DNA from: Micromonospora echinaurantiaca
Lineage (GTDB): Bacteria; Actinomycetota; Actinomycetes; Mycobacteriales; Micromonosporaceae
Assembly: GCF_900090235.1 (NCBI RefSeq)
Contig: NZ_LT607750.1
Location: forward strand, 5,943,001 to 6,007,000
Direction of reading: 5' to 3'
Length of the DNA stretch: 64,000 nt
Of this stretch, positions 43,893 through 50,687 are shown in pieces (the stretch's first letter is position 1; each line of letters opens with the position of its first letter). Both the position numbers and the translations under genes were made by a program. The notes under the pieces are model-generated. The model was not told where the DNA came from. It was given only the letters and a program-made list of their open reading frames with translations, and made no database searches.

Positions 43893-44885
43893 GTGGACGT
43901 TACCCCGGAGAGCACCGGCGAGCCGCGCGCGGCGTCGATCACCCTGGAGGGCATCCGCAAGCGCTACCCGGACGGCACCGAGGCGGTCCGCGAGCTCAGC
44001 CTGGACATCAAGGCCGGTGAACTGGTGGTGCTGATCGGCCCGTCGGGCTGCGGCAAGTCCACCGTGCTACGGATGATCAACCGGCTGGTCGAGCCGACCG
44101 GCGGCCGGATCCTGCTCGGCGACGAGGACGTGACCCGGGCGGACCCGGTCCGGCTGCGCCGGCGGATCGGCTACGTCATCCAGAACGTCGGCCTCTTTCC
44201 ACACCAGACGGTCAGCGCCAACGTCGCCACCGTGCCCCGGCTGCTCGGCTGGCCCCGGGAGCGCAGCCGCCGCCGGGTCGACGAGCTGCTGGAGCTGGTC
44301 GGGCTGGACCCGGCGCAGTTCGGCCGGCGCTATCCGCACGAGCTCTCCGGCGGGCAGCGGCAGCGGGTCGGGGTGGCCCGGGCGCTGGCCGCCGACCCGG
44401 TGGTGCTGCTGATGGACGAGCCGTTCTCGGCCGTCGACCCGATCGTGCGGAGCCGGTTGCAGGAGGAGTTCCTGCGGTTGCAGGCCGAGGTGCGCAAGAC
44501 GATCGTGCTGGTCACCCACGACCTGGACGAGGCGGTCCGGCTCGGCGACCGGATCGCGGTGCTCTCCGAGGGCGGTCACCTGGAGCAGTACGACACCCCG
44601 GCGGCCCTGCTCGGCGCGCCCGCCACGCCGTTCGTCCGGGAGTTCGTCGGCGCCGATCGGGGCATCCGCCGGCTGGTGGTCACGCCGGTCACCCGGGAGA
44701 TGCTGGCGCCGCTGGCCGACGCGCCCGCCGACCTGCCGGCGGTCCCGCTCGGCGGTCCGGCGTACGACGCGCTCGGGGTGATGCTCACCGCGGCGGCCGA
44801 CCGGGTGCTGGTCACCGACGAGGGGCGGCCGGTCGGCGTGCTCAGCCGGGCCGACCTGCTCGACGCCGGCCGGTCCGACCGCTGA
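43893..44885 (+). CDS. ABC transporter ATP-binding protein, betaine/choline type (OpuCA/ProV-like)
   Basis: A 330-residue ATPase energising the importer. Walker A G-P-S-G-C-G-K-S-T, Q-loop Y-V-I-Q-N-V-G-L-F-P-H, signature L-S-G-G-Q-R-Q-R, Walker B V-L-L-M-D-E-P-F-S-A-V-D and the H-loop V-T-H-D-L are intact. A C-terminal part (about residues 255-325) looks like a single CBS motif (L-V-T-D-E-G-R-P-V-G-V-L-S-R-A-D-L-L), which in OpuA senses ionic strength. The GTG start is preceded by GGAAGGA, which lies in the permease gene. Unlike most relatives it is transcribed away from its permeases. Confidence 0.92.
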   Translation: MDVTPESTGEPRAASITLEGIRKRYPDGTEAVRELSLDIKAGELVVLIGPSGCGKSTVLRMINRLVEPTGGRILLGDEDVTRADPVRLRRRIGYVIQNVGLFPHQTVSANVATVPRLLGWPRERSRRRVDELLELVGLDPAQFGRRYPHELSGGQRQRVGVARALAADPVVLLMDEPFSAVDPIVRSRLQEEFLRLQAEVRKTIVLVTHDLDEAVRLGDRIAVLSEGGHLEQYDTPAALLGAPATPFVREFVGADRGIRRLVVTPVTREMLAPLADAPADLPAVPLGGPAYDALGVMLTAAADRVLVTDEGRPVGVLSRADLLDAGRSDR

Positions 44886-44970
44886 GACCTGCGCCCGGGC
44901 GCCGGACGGCGACTCTTGCCGACCGGCGGCGACGGCCACCCGGGCGGATGGCGGACGACCGCGCCCCGGC

Positions 44971-45465
44971 TCAGGCCCGTCCGCCCAGGCTGGCCGTGCC
45001 CACGATCCAGCCGGCGAGGAAGCCGTACGAGGCGCCGGTGCCGGCGGACTGGAGCGCGGCGAGCAGCGTCGGGTCCGGACCGAGGAACGCCGCGAGCAGC
45101 GACGCCAGGCCGCCGGCCAGGACGTACGCGGCCCAGCCGGAGAAGAACTGGCTGACCGAACCCTGCACCCGGGCCACCTGGGCGGCGGGCAGCAGGTAGA
45201 GGAAGGTCGCCGCGAGCACCACCAGCAGCACCGCGCGCAGGTTGCCGGCGAGCAGTCCACCGTCCTCGCCGGAGAGGCGCCAGGCGGGCCAGCCGAGCAG
45301 CCGCAGGAACCAGCCGCCGGCCGAGTTCGGGTCGGTGTGGTCCTGCGCCCAGCCCACGTACGCCGGACTGCCGCAGACCGCGACCAGGACGAGCGCGGCC
45401 AGCGCGCCGGTGCCCGCCGCGGTGCCGTAACGGCCGATGCGGCGCGGTCGGTTGGTGAGGGCCAT
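44971..45465 (-). CDS. Hypothetical four-helix membrane protein
   Basis: A 164-residue protein with four hydrophobic segments: A-A-L-V-L-V-A-V-C-G near residue 22, L-R-A-V-L-L-V-V-L-A-A-T-F-L-Y-L-L around 78, a Gly/Ala-rich W-A-A-Y-V-L-A-G-G-L-A-S-L-L-A-A-F-L, and Y-G-F-L-A-G-W-I-V-G-T at the end. I recognise no family. It lies 42 bp downstream of a 104-residue protein gene on the same strand. Confidence 0.6.
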   Translation of the reverse strand: MALTNRPRRIGRYGTAAGTGALAALVLVAVCGSPAYVGWAQDHTDPNSAGGWFLRLLGWPAWRLSGEDGGLLAGNLRAVLLVVLAATFLYLLPAAQVARVQGSVSQFFSGWAAYVLAGGLASLLAAFLGPDPTLLAALQSAGTGASYGFLAGWIVGTASLGGRA

Positions 45466-45507
45466 CGGTGGGTCAGCTCCCGCCGGGCCACTCGGCGGGC
45501 GCCGGCG

Positions 45508-45822
45508 TCACTTCGGGTGCTTCATCAGGTAGTCGATGAAGGCGGCCCGCAGCAGCGGCTCCGCCTCGTCGTAGCCGTGGCCGGTCAGCTCGCGCCACAG
45601 CGCGTTGGCCTCGTCGATGATCGGCCCGATCGAGTTCGGCGCCCCGTCCAGCGCGGCGGCCTCGTCCGCGTTCGGCAGGTGTCGCAGCACCGACCAGAAG
45701 AACCCCACGTCCCGGCGGTCCCGGGCGACCTCGAACGCGCGCTCCCGCAACTCCTCAGTGGACAGCGCGTCGAGCGCAGCGAACGACGGGTCGGCCCCGG
45801 GGGTCGATGGTGTGTCGGTCAT
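45508..45822 (-). CDS. Small conserved acidic protein
   Basis: A 104-residue soluble protein, mostly helical: L-S-T-E-E-L-R-E-R-A-F-E-V-A-R-D-R-R-D-V-G-F-F-W then W-S-V-L-R-H-L-P, and a closing L-L-R-A-A-F-I-D-Y-L-M-K-H. The pattern looks conserved rather than random and the codon use is typical. Function unknown; it may act with the neighbouring membrane proteins, transcribed in the same direction. Confidence 0.7.
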   Translation of the reverse strand: MTDTPSTPGADPSFAALDALSTEELRERAFEVARDRRDVGFFWSVLRHLPNADEAAALDGAPNSIGPIIDEANALWRELTGHGYDEAEPLLRAAFIDYLMKHPK

Positions 45823-45888
45823 GCCGCCGAGCCTAACCGCCGAGATCAGCCGGGGCCTGGTGGACGCGGCAGGCCCGTTCGGCGGTCC

Positions 45889-47103
45889 TCACCGGCCGCC
45901 GTCGTCCCACCGGCGGGGTCCGGTGTCCCACTGCGGGGAGCTCCACGGGTCGGCCGGGCTCTCGGTGGTCTGCGTGGGCAGGGTGGGCGGCCAGGTGTCG
46001 GCGGGGTCCGACCGGGTCATCGTCCAGCCGGTGCTGATCCGGCCGTCCCCGCCCGGTGCCGGCTCCGCCGTGCTGCCCGCCGCCGGCCGCCCGTACGCCT
46101 CGACCAGCCGGGTGACCACCAGTCCGACGCCGAGCGCGGCCCCGCCGACCGCCCACCGGCTCACCGTCCAGCCGCGGGCCTGCGCGTAGGTGAGCACGAG
46201 GGTCACCAGGCAGACCGCCAGCAGGGTGCCGAAGACGCCGCCGCGCCGGCCGTACCCGCTGGTCCCGGCGAGCAGCGCGGCGCCAACCGCCAGCACCGTC
46301 CAGTCCAGCCCGGGTGTGGGCGCCACCGGCCCGCCGGCACCGGCGGCCATCAGCACCCCGGCGAGCATGGCCAGCACGGTGGAGCCGATCAGCGCCCCGG
46401 CGGCGACGAACGCGGCCACCGCGCCCCGGCGGCGGGCCGGATCGGCGACCGGACGGAACCGGCCGATCAGGCGGCGGACCGGTCGGGTCGCCCCGAGCAG
46501 GCCGCCGAGCACGGCCACCGCGGCGAACCCGGCGAAGAGCTGAGTCGCGCCGCTGCTCGGGTCGTACTCCCCCTGCACCAGCACCGGCGCCGAGCGTTGC
46601 TCGATGTACACGATCACCCCGGCCGCGCCGGCGAGGCTCGCCGCCCAGGCGGGCACGTGCAGCACCACCACGGCCAGCGCCAGCGCCAGCCCGCCGAGGG
46701 CGGCCACCGCGGCGGCCGGCGCCACGGCGTTCACCACGCCCCGGTCGCCCTGCTCGGCCACGTGCAGGGCGGCGGCCACCGCCACCGGGCCGATGGCCAG
46801 GTTGACCACGGAGGTACGCAGGCTCAGCCCGGCGGCCAGCGCCAGCAGGCCGAGGGTGACCGCGGCGACCAGCAGCGACCGCAGCCCGCTGCCGCGCAGC
46901 GTCGCGGGGCTCTCCCGCCACAGCAGGTAACCCACCACGCCCACGGCGATCAGCAGCAGCGCCTCCCAGAGCAGGTGCACGGCGATCCGGTCCCGGCCGG
47001 GCTCGCCGTGCGCGGGGTCGTCGAAGACGTTCTCCAGGACGGATGCCGGTACCCCGGACGAGGGCTCGAGCGACCCGTCGCGCCCCGGCTCGTCGTACCC
47101 CAT
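45889..47103 (-). CDS. Polytopic membrane protein, RbsC/BPD_transp_2-like fold
   Basis: A 404-residue protein with nine or ten hydrophobic helices between residues about 45 and 330, and a Pro/Thr-rich hydrophilic tail. Two places echo sugar/branched-chain permeases of the RbsC/LivM group: S-L-R-T-S-V-V-N-L-A-I-G-P (in RbsC the L-x-V-G region) and A-G-T-S-G-Y-G-R-R-G-G-V-F-G-T-L-L (in RbsC G-G-T-S-x-x-G-G-x-G). No ATPase or binding protein is next to it, so its partner is unknown. ATG 47103 was chosen over a TTG one codon earlier. Confidence 0.65.
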   Translation of the reverse strand: MGYDEPGRDGSLEPSSGVPASVLENVFDDPAHGEPGRDRIAVHLLWEALLLIAVGVVGYLLWRESPATLRGSGLRSLLVAAVTLGLLALAAGLSLRTSVVNLAIGPVAVAAALHVAEQGDRGVVNAVAPAAAVAALGGLALALAVVVLHVPAWAASLAGAAGVIVYIEQRSAPVLVQGEYDPSSGATQLFAGFAAVAVLGGLLGATRPVRRLIGRFRPVADPARRRGAVAAFVAAGALIGSTVLAMLAGVLMAAGAGGPVAPTPGLDWTVLAVGAALLAGTSGYGRRGGVFGTLLAVCLVTLVLTYAQARGWTVSRWAVGGAALGVGLVVTRLVEAYGRPAAGSTAEPAPGGDGRISTGWTMTRSDPADTWPPTLPTQTTESPADPWSSPQWDTGPRRWDDGGR

Positions 47104-47220
47104 CAACGCCTCCCACCCTGGCCGGTCGTCCAGGTCCGACGCGCGGGCGGACCGGGGCGGCCGTTGCTCTCCGGTCGCCAGGCACGGTACCTGCGCAGGG
47201 AGTCCCGCGTAACCCCTCGA

Positions 47221-47763
47221 TCAGCGCGGGCCGGGGCGGGTGTCCCGGTCGCCGGGCTCGCGGTCCTCGTCGTCCTGTTGCTCGGGTACCCGGCAGGAGC
47301 GTTCCAGCCAGAGCGCGGCGGCGACCAGGGCGAGCGAGGCGAGCAGCCCCGCGCCGGCGGCCGGTCGGTCCTCGCCGGCCGCACGGGTGGTCTCCACGAA
47401 GAGCCAGCCGGTGAGCCCGGCGTAGCCGCCGGCGAAGATGGCGCCGGCCAGCGAGGACGCCTTGGCCAGCACCACGAATCGGGCGACCATCAGCGGGTTG
47501 ACCGGGTCGCGGCCGGGGCGGCGCTCGATCCGCCCCCGGGTGTTGATCGCGGCGTACGCCTCCAGCACGGCGAGCCCGGCCAGGGTGACCACCGGCAACC
47601 AGGGCAGCCGGGGCAGGCCGCTGTAGTAGAGACCGCTGATCAGCAGCCAGGCCGCCGCCGCGGCGGCGAGGGCGGCCACCACCAGGGTGGAGATCCGGGT
47701 CGGACCCATCCGTGACCGGCCGGGCCTCGGCCCGCCGGGTGGTCGGGACTGCGCCCGGGTCAT
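47221..47763 (-). CDS. DUF3180 membrane protein of the folate cluster
   Basis: A 180-residue protein with four helices: I-S-T-L-V-V-A-A-L-A-A-A-A-A-A-W-L-L, L-P-W-L-P-V-V-T-L-A-G-L-A-V-L-E-A-Y, A-S-S-L-A-G-A-I-F-A-G-G-Y-A-G-L, and A-G-L-L-A-S-L-A-L-V-A-A-A-L-W-L-E. The middle part (N-T-R-G-R-I-E-R-R-P-G-R-D-P-V-N-P-L) is characteristic of DUF3180, found after folK in actinobacteria. Function unproved. Its start is overlapped by the stop of a 27-codon mini-ORF that links it to folK. Confidence 0.85.
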   Translation of the reverse strand: MTRAQSRPPGGPRPGRSRMGPTRISTLVVAALAAAAAAWLLISGLYYSGLPRLPWLPVVTLAGLAVLEAYAAINTRGRIERRPGRDPVNPLMVARFVVLAKASSLAGAIFAGGYAGLTGWLFVETTRAAGEDRPAAGAGLLASLALVAAALWLERSCRVPEQQDDEDREPGDRDTRPGPR

Positions 47764-47843
47764 GCCGGCACTCCGCTTCGCTGCGTGCCGCCATCAGGCA
47801 CCACCGCGCCGAGCTGATGATTCACTCGCTGGCGCTCGCTCAT
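47760..47843 (-). CDS. Mini-ORF linking folK to the DUF3180 gene (relay repeat, copy 1)
   Basis: A 27-codon frame (starts M-S-E-R-Q-R-V-N-H-Q, ends G-G-T-Q-R-S-G-V-P-A). Its ATG overlaps the folK stop as ATGA and its own stop overlaps the DUF3180 start as ATGA. The DNA contains GAATCATCAG and GCGGAGTGCCG, shared with the mini-ORF at 56425-56481. I consider it a translated coupling segment rather than a functional peptide, but this is inference. Confidence 0.5.
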   Translation of the reverse strand: MSERQRVNHQLGAVVPDGGTQRSGVPA

Positions 47844-48367
47844 GCCCTCGACTCTATCGCCAGTTCCGGTCGGGGACGCAGATCCAGGGCGTCGGCGGCG
47901 GCCGGCCCGGTGGTGAGCAGGTCGGTCAGCCAGCCGTGGCCGGGCAGCCGGCCGTACGGCTGGATGTCGATCCACGGTCGCAGCACGAACGCCCGCAGGT
48001 GCGCCCGGGGGTGCGGCAGGGTGAGCTCGGGATCGTCGCTGAGCACCGGCTCGTCGTCGTCGGTCCAGACGGCGATGACGTCGACGTCGAGGGTGCGCGG
48101 GCCGAACCGGCGGTCCGGGTCGCGGGTGCGCCCGGCGGCCCGCTCGGCGGCACGGGCCCGCTCCAGCCAGTCCCGGGGGGTCGCCGCCGGGTCCGCGGCC
48201 AGCAGCACCGCGTTGAGGTACGCGGGCTGGTCGGTGTCGCCCCACGGCGGCGTCTCGTACACCCCGGACACCACCAGCACGCTGTCGCCGAGCGCGTGCA
48301 CGGCCGAGCGCAGGTGGTCGAGCCGGTCACCGAGGTTGCTGCCCAGCGAGAGGACGGCCCGGGTCAC
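47840..48367 (-). CDS. folK: 2-amino-4-hydroxy-6-hydroxymethyldihydropteridine diphosphokinase
   Basis: A 175-residue kinase that transfers pyrophosphate to the pterin alcohol in folate synthesis. It has L-S-L-G-S-N-L-G-D-R, V-Y-E-T-P-P-W-G, N-A-V-L-L, and the signature R-F-G-P-R-T-L-D-V-D-V-I with D-P-E-L-T-L-P-H-P-R-A-H-L-R. Its start ATG overlaps the folB stop by four bases, so folP-folB-folK form a coupled unit. Confidence 0.97.
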   Translation of the reverse strand: MTRAVLSLGSNLGDRLDHLRSAVHALGDSVLVVSGVYETPPWGDTDQPAYLNAVLLAADPAATPRDWLERARAAERAAGRTRDPDRRFGPRTLDVDVIAVWTDDDEPVLSDDPELTLPHPRAHLRAFVLRPWIDIQPYGRLPGHGWLTDLLTTGPAAADALDLRPRPELAIESRA

Positions 48368-48729
48368 CGGGCACGCGTCCGGGTCATGGTGACGGCCACG
48401 TCGCTGAAGGCGTGCGGCACCGGCGCCTCGGGCTTGTGCACGGTGACCGTCGCGGTGACCACCCGGGAATCGGCCAGGCAGACCGCCAGCAGCCGATCGG
48501 CGAGCGTCTCGATCAGGTTGACCGGCTCCCCGGTCACCACCGCGACCAGCCGCTCGGCCAGCTCGCCGTAGTGGACGGTGTCGGTCACCTCGTCGGAGCG
48601 GGCGGCGGGCGCCAGGTCCAACTCCAGGACCGCGTCGACGACGAAGTCCTGGCCCTGCTCGCGCTCGAAGTCGTACACCCCGTGCCGACCGTGCGCCCGC
48701 AGGCCGGTCAGCTCGATCCGGTCGGTCAC
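48364..48729 (-). CDS. folB: Dihydroneopterin aldolase
   Basis: A 121-residue aldolase making 6-hydroxymethyl-dihydropterin. It begins T-D-R-I-E-L-T-G-L-R-A-H-G-R-H-G-V-Y-D-F-E-R, with the usual G-V-x-x-x-E-R glutamate and Q-D-F-V-V-D-A-V-L-E-L-D-L, then T-V-H-Y-G-E-L-A and T-V-H-K-P-E-A-P-V. GTG start overlaps the folP stop (GTGA). Same order as in mycobacteria. Confidence 0.97.
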   Translation of the reverse strand: MTDRIELTGLRAHGRHGVYDFEREQGQDFVVDAVLELDLAPAARSDEVTDTVHYGELAERLVAVVTGEPVNLIETLADRLLAVCLADSRVVTATVTVHKPEAPVPHAFSDVAVTMTRTRAR

Positions 48730-49673
48730 CGGTCCCCTCCTCCGCTCGGCACCGGCCCGGTGGCGACGAGCCGGGGCCGGCCGGTGGCCTGCCAGACCGC
48801 CAGCGCGTCCACGGTGCCCCGCACGTCGTGCACCCGGACCCCCCAGGCGCCGGACGCCACCGCGAGCACGCTGGTGGCGATGGTGGCCGCCTCCCGGCCG
48901 TCGGTCGGCCGGGGGGTGCCGTCCGGACCGGCTAGCAGCCGGCCGAGGTACGACTTGCGGCTCGACCCGAACAGCAGCGGGAAGCCGAGTTCGAGCAGCT
49001 CGGTCAGGCGGGCGCTGAGTTCCCAGTTGTGGGTGGCGGTCTTGGCGAAGCCGAGCCCGGGGTCGATCACGATCCGGTCGGCGGCGACGCCGGCCCGCAT
49101 CGCCTCGTCGACCCGCTGGCCCAGCTCGGCGCGGACGTCGGCGACCACGTCGGTGTAGCTGGCCAGCTCCCGCATCCCCCGGGAGTGGCCGCGCCAGTGC
49201 ATCAGCACCCAGGGACAGCCGGCCTCCCGGACCACCCGGGCCATGTCCGGGTCGGCGAGACCGCCGGAGACGTCGTTGACCACCGCCGCGCCGGCCGCGA
49301 GCGCTGCCTCGGCCACCCGGGCCCGGCTGGTGTCGATGCTGGTCGGCACGCCCGCCGCGGCCAGTTCCCGGATCACCGGGAGGACCCGGGCCGCCTCGGT
49401 CTCCGCGTCCACCCGGTCGGCGCCGGGCCGGGTCGACTCGCCGCCGACGTCCACCAGGTGGGCGCCGTCGGCGCGCAGCCGCACGCCGTGTCCGACGGCG
49501 GCATCCAGGTCGGCGTACCGTCCGCCGTCGGAGAAGGAATCGGGCGTGACGTTGAGGACGCCCATCACCACCGGGGCCGGGCCCCGTACCAGATCGGTCA
49601 CGGCTTGACGGTACCGGTCCACAAGATGGCCCGGGCAGGCCTGGGTCGGCCGTCCGTACGACACCCCTGACAT
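48726..49673 (-). CDS. folP: Dihydropteroate synthase
   Basis: A TIM-barrel enzyme joining pterin pyrophosphate to p-aminobenzoate, the sulfonamide target. Motifs are M-G-V-L-N-V-T-P-D-S-F-S-D-G-G, D-V-G-G-E-S-T-R-P-G-A, I-D-T-S-R, V-N-D-V-S-G-G, D-P-G-L-G-F-A-K-T and G-S-S-R-K-S-Y-L-G. As drawn it has 315 residues; the first 24 are not family-like, and the GTG at 49601 (V-T-D-L-V-R-G-P-A-P) is an equally good start. folE, its usual upstream neighbour, is 12.8 kb away here. The gene diverges from the secretion-like block. Confidence 0.95.
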   Translation of the reverse strand: MSGVSYGRPTQACPGHLVDRYRQAVTDLVRGPAPVVMGVLNVTPDSFSDGGRYADLDAAVGHGVRLRADGAHLVDVGGESTRPGADRVDAETEAARVLPVIRELAAAGVPTSIDTSRARVAEAALAAGAAVVNDVSGGLADPDMARVVREAGCPWVLMHWRGHSRGMRELASYTDVVADVRAELGQRVDEAMRAGVAADRIVIDPGLGFAKTATHNWELSARLTELLELGFPLLFGSSRKSYLGRLLAGPDGTPRPTDGREAATIATSVLAVASGAWGVRVHDVRGTVDALAVWQATGRPRLVATGPVPSGGGDR

Positions 49674-49733
49674 GGGCATTGGAACAGGTGTACGATCGGT
49701 CGTCCGGGTCGGATCGGGCAGCCTCTTCGCGGC

Positions 49734-49762
49734 TTGTCGCAAAGGGGGGCGGCCCGTACGCT
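49734..49762 (+). promoter_or_regulatory. Candidate promoter of the secretion-like block
   Basis: TTGTCG (-35), 17-bp spacer, TACGCT (-10), about 197 bp before the first gene. The 285-bp gap 49674-49958 also holds the folP promoter region and otherwise shows no gene; a GGAGGGAGG stretch lies at about 49797-49805. Confidence 0.4.
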
Positions 49763-49958
49763 TTGGAATTGCCCAGCATCGAGATGGCGAAGCCTGGAGG
49801 GAGGGCCGAAGCGGGAAATATCCGGCCAAAGCTGACCACTCTCCGTGGTGAGCAACGAACGCAGGGTTCCGCACGCTGCGCACAGTGAGCACCGTTCCCG
49901 CCCAGGCACGTCTACTGCACCGCCGCGGCGCCGCCGGCCGCGACATGGGGAGGTACCA

Positions 49959-50273
49959 GTGATCGCCATCGAGCTGATGGAGACGGCGTCCTCGACCGCC
50001 GCCCACCTGCTCTCCACCCTGGCGTCGACTCCACTCGCCGAGCCGGCGCCGAAGGGCATCGACACCGAGGGTGTCGTCACCTTCTTCGCCAGCAAGATCG
50101 CGCCGATCCTGCTCGCCGTCCTGGGCGTCATCTTCATCGGCCGGGCCAGCCGCGGCGAGATCTCCAAGGTGCTGACCAGTTCCGCGATCGCCATCGTCGG
50201 TCTGGCGTTCATCGCCGGGGCGGCCACGCTGTTCTTCATCGGCGACTACCTGATCGACCTGATCTTCGAATAG
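49959..50273 (+). CDS. Two-TM pilin-like protein (VirB2/TrbC-like)
   Basis: A 104-residue protein with a 35-residue N-terminal segment and two membrane helices (I-A-P-I-L-L-A-V-L-G-V-I-F-I-G and S-A-I-A-I-V-G-L-A-F-I-A-G-A-A-T-L-F-F) joined by a short basic loop G-R-A-S-R-G-E-I-S-K. This hairpin shape fits VirB2/TrbC pilins and the small membrane proteins that open Gram-positive T4SS operons. GTG start with GGGGAGG upstream. First gene of the block; the name is inferred from shape and position, not from motif identity. Confidence 0.65.
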   Translation: MIAIELMETASSTAAHLLSTLASTPLAEPAPKGIDTEGVVTFFASKIAPILLAVLGVIFIGRASRGEISKVLTSSAIAIVGLAFIAGAATLFFIGDYLIDLIFE

Positions 50274-50286
50274 GCGCGGGCTCGAC

Positions 50287-50649
50287 ATGCGGCTGCGCAC
50301 CGACGACGACATCTACCGGGCTCGCCTGGTCTACCTCGGGCCGCCCGGCTACACCCTTCCGGTCCACCTCCCGTACGCCCAGTACGGGCTGTTCATGCTG
50401 CTCGTCCCCCTCTACATGTTCATCCACTGGTTGTTCACGCTGAAGGTGGAGCTCTTCCCGGCCTGGGAGATCGCGCTCGCCATCGTGACCACCTCGTTCG
50501 TCTTCCGGTACGTCGACCCGGACCGGCCGGCGCGGATGGTGATCCGCACCGCGCTGACCGACTGGCGGCGCACCCGGGAGCCGGCCACCGAGCAGCGCGA
50601 TCCCCGCCTGGTCGGCAGCCGGATCAGGATCCGGGAGGAACTGGCATGA
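50287..50649 (+). CDS. PrgI/TcpE/VirB3-like small membrane protein
   Basis: A 120-residue protein with two close helices (Y-G-L-F-M-L-L-V-P-L-Y-M-F-I-H-W and I-A-L-A-I-V-T-T-S-F-V-F) and a C-terminal basic cytoplasmic tail with F-R-Y-V-D-P-D-R-P-A-R-M-V-I-R-T. The arrangement and place directly before a VirB4-like ATPase match PrgI/TcpE/VirB3 proteins. It lies 13 bp after the pilin-like gene. Its stop overlaps the start of a 13-codon mini-ORF. Confidence 0.65.
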   Translation: MRLRTDDDIYRARLVYLGPPGYTLPVHLPYAQYGLFMLLVPLYMFIHWLFTLKVELFPAWEIALAIVTTSFVFRYVDPDRPARMVIRTALTDWRRTREPATEQRDPRLVGSRIRIREELA

Positions 50650-50687
50650 CCGGGCAGTCGTACGACGCGGGTGAGGCGATCGCATGA
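50646..50687 (+). CDS. 13-codon mini-ORF linking the PrgI-like and VirB4-like genes
   Basis: The frame encodes M-T-G-Q-S-Y-D-A-G-E-A-I-A. Its ATG overlaps the upstream stop as ATGA and its TGA overlaps the downstream ATG as ATGA. GGGTGAGGCG inside it could be the ribosome site of the VirB4-like gene. It shows no sequence similarity to the other three linkers but has the same layout. Confidence 0.4.
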   Translation: MTGQSYDAGEAIA

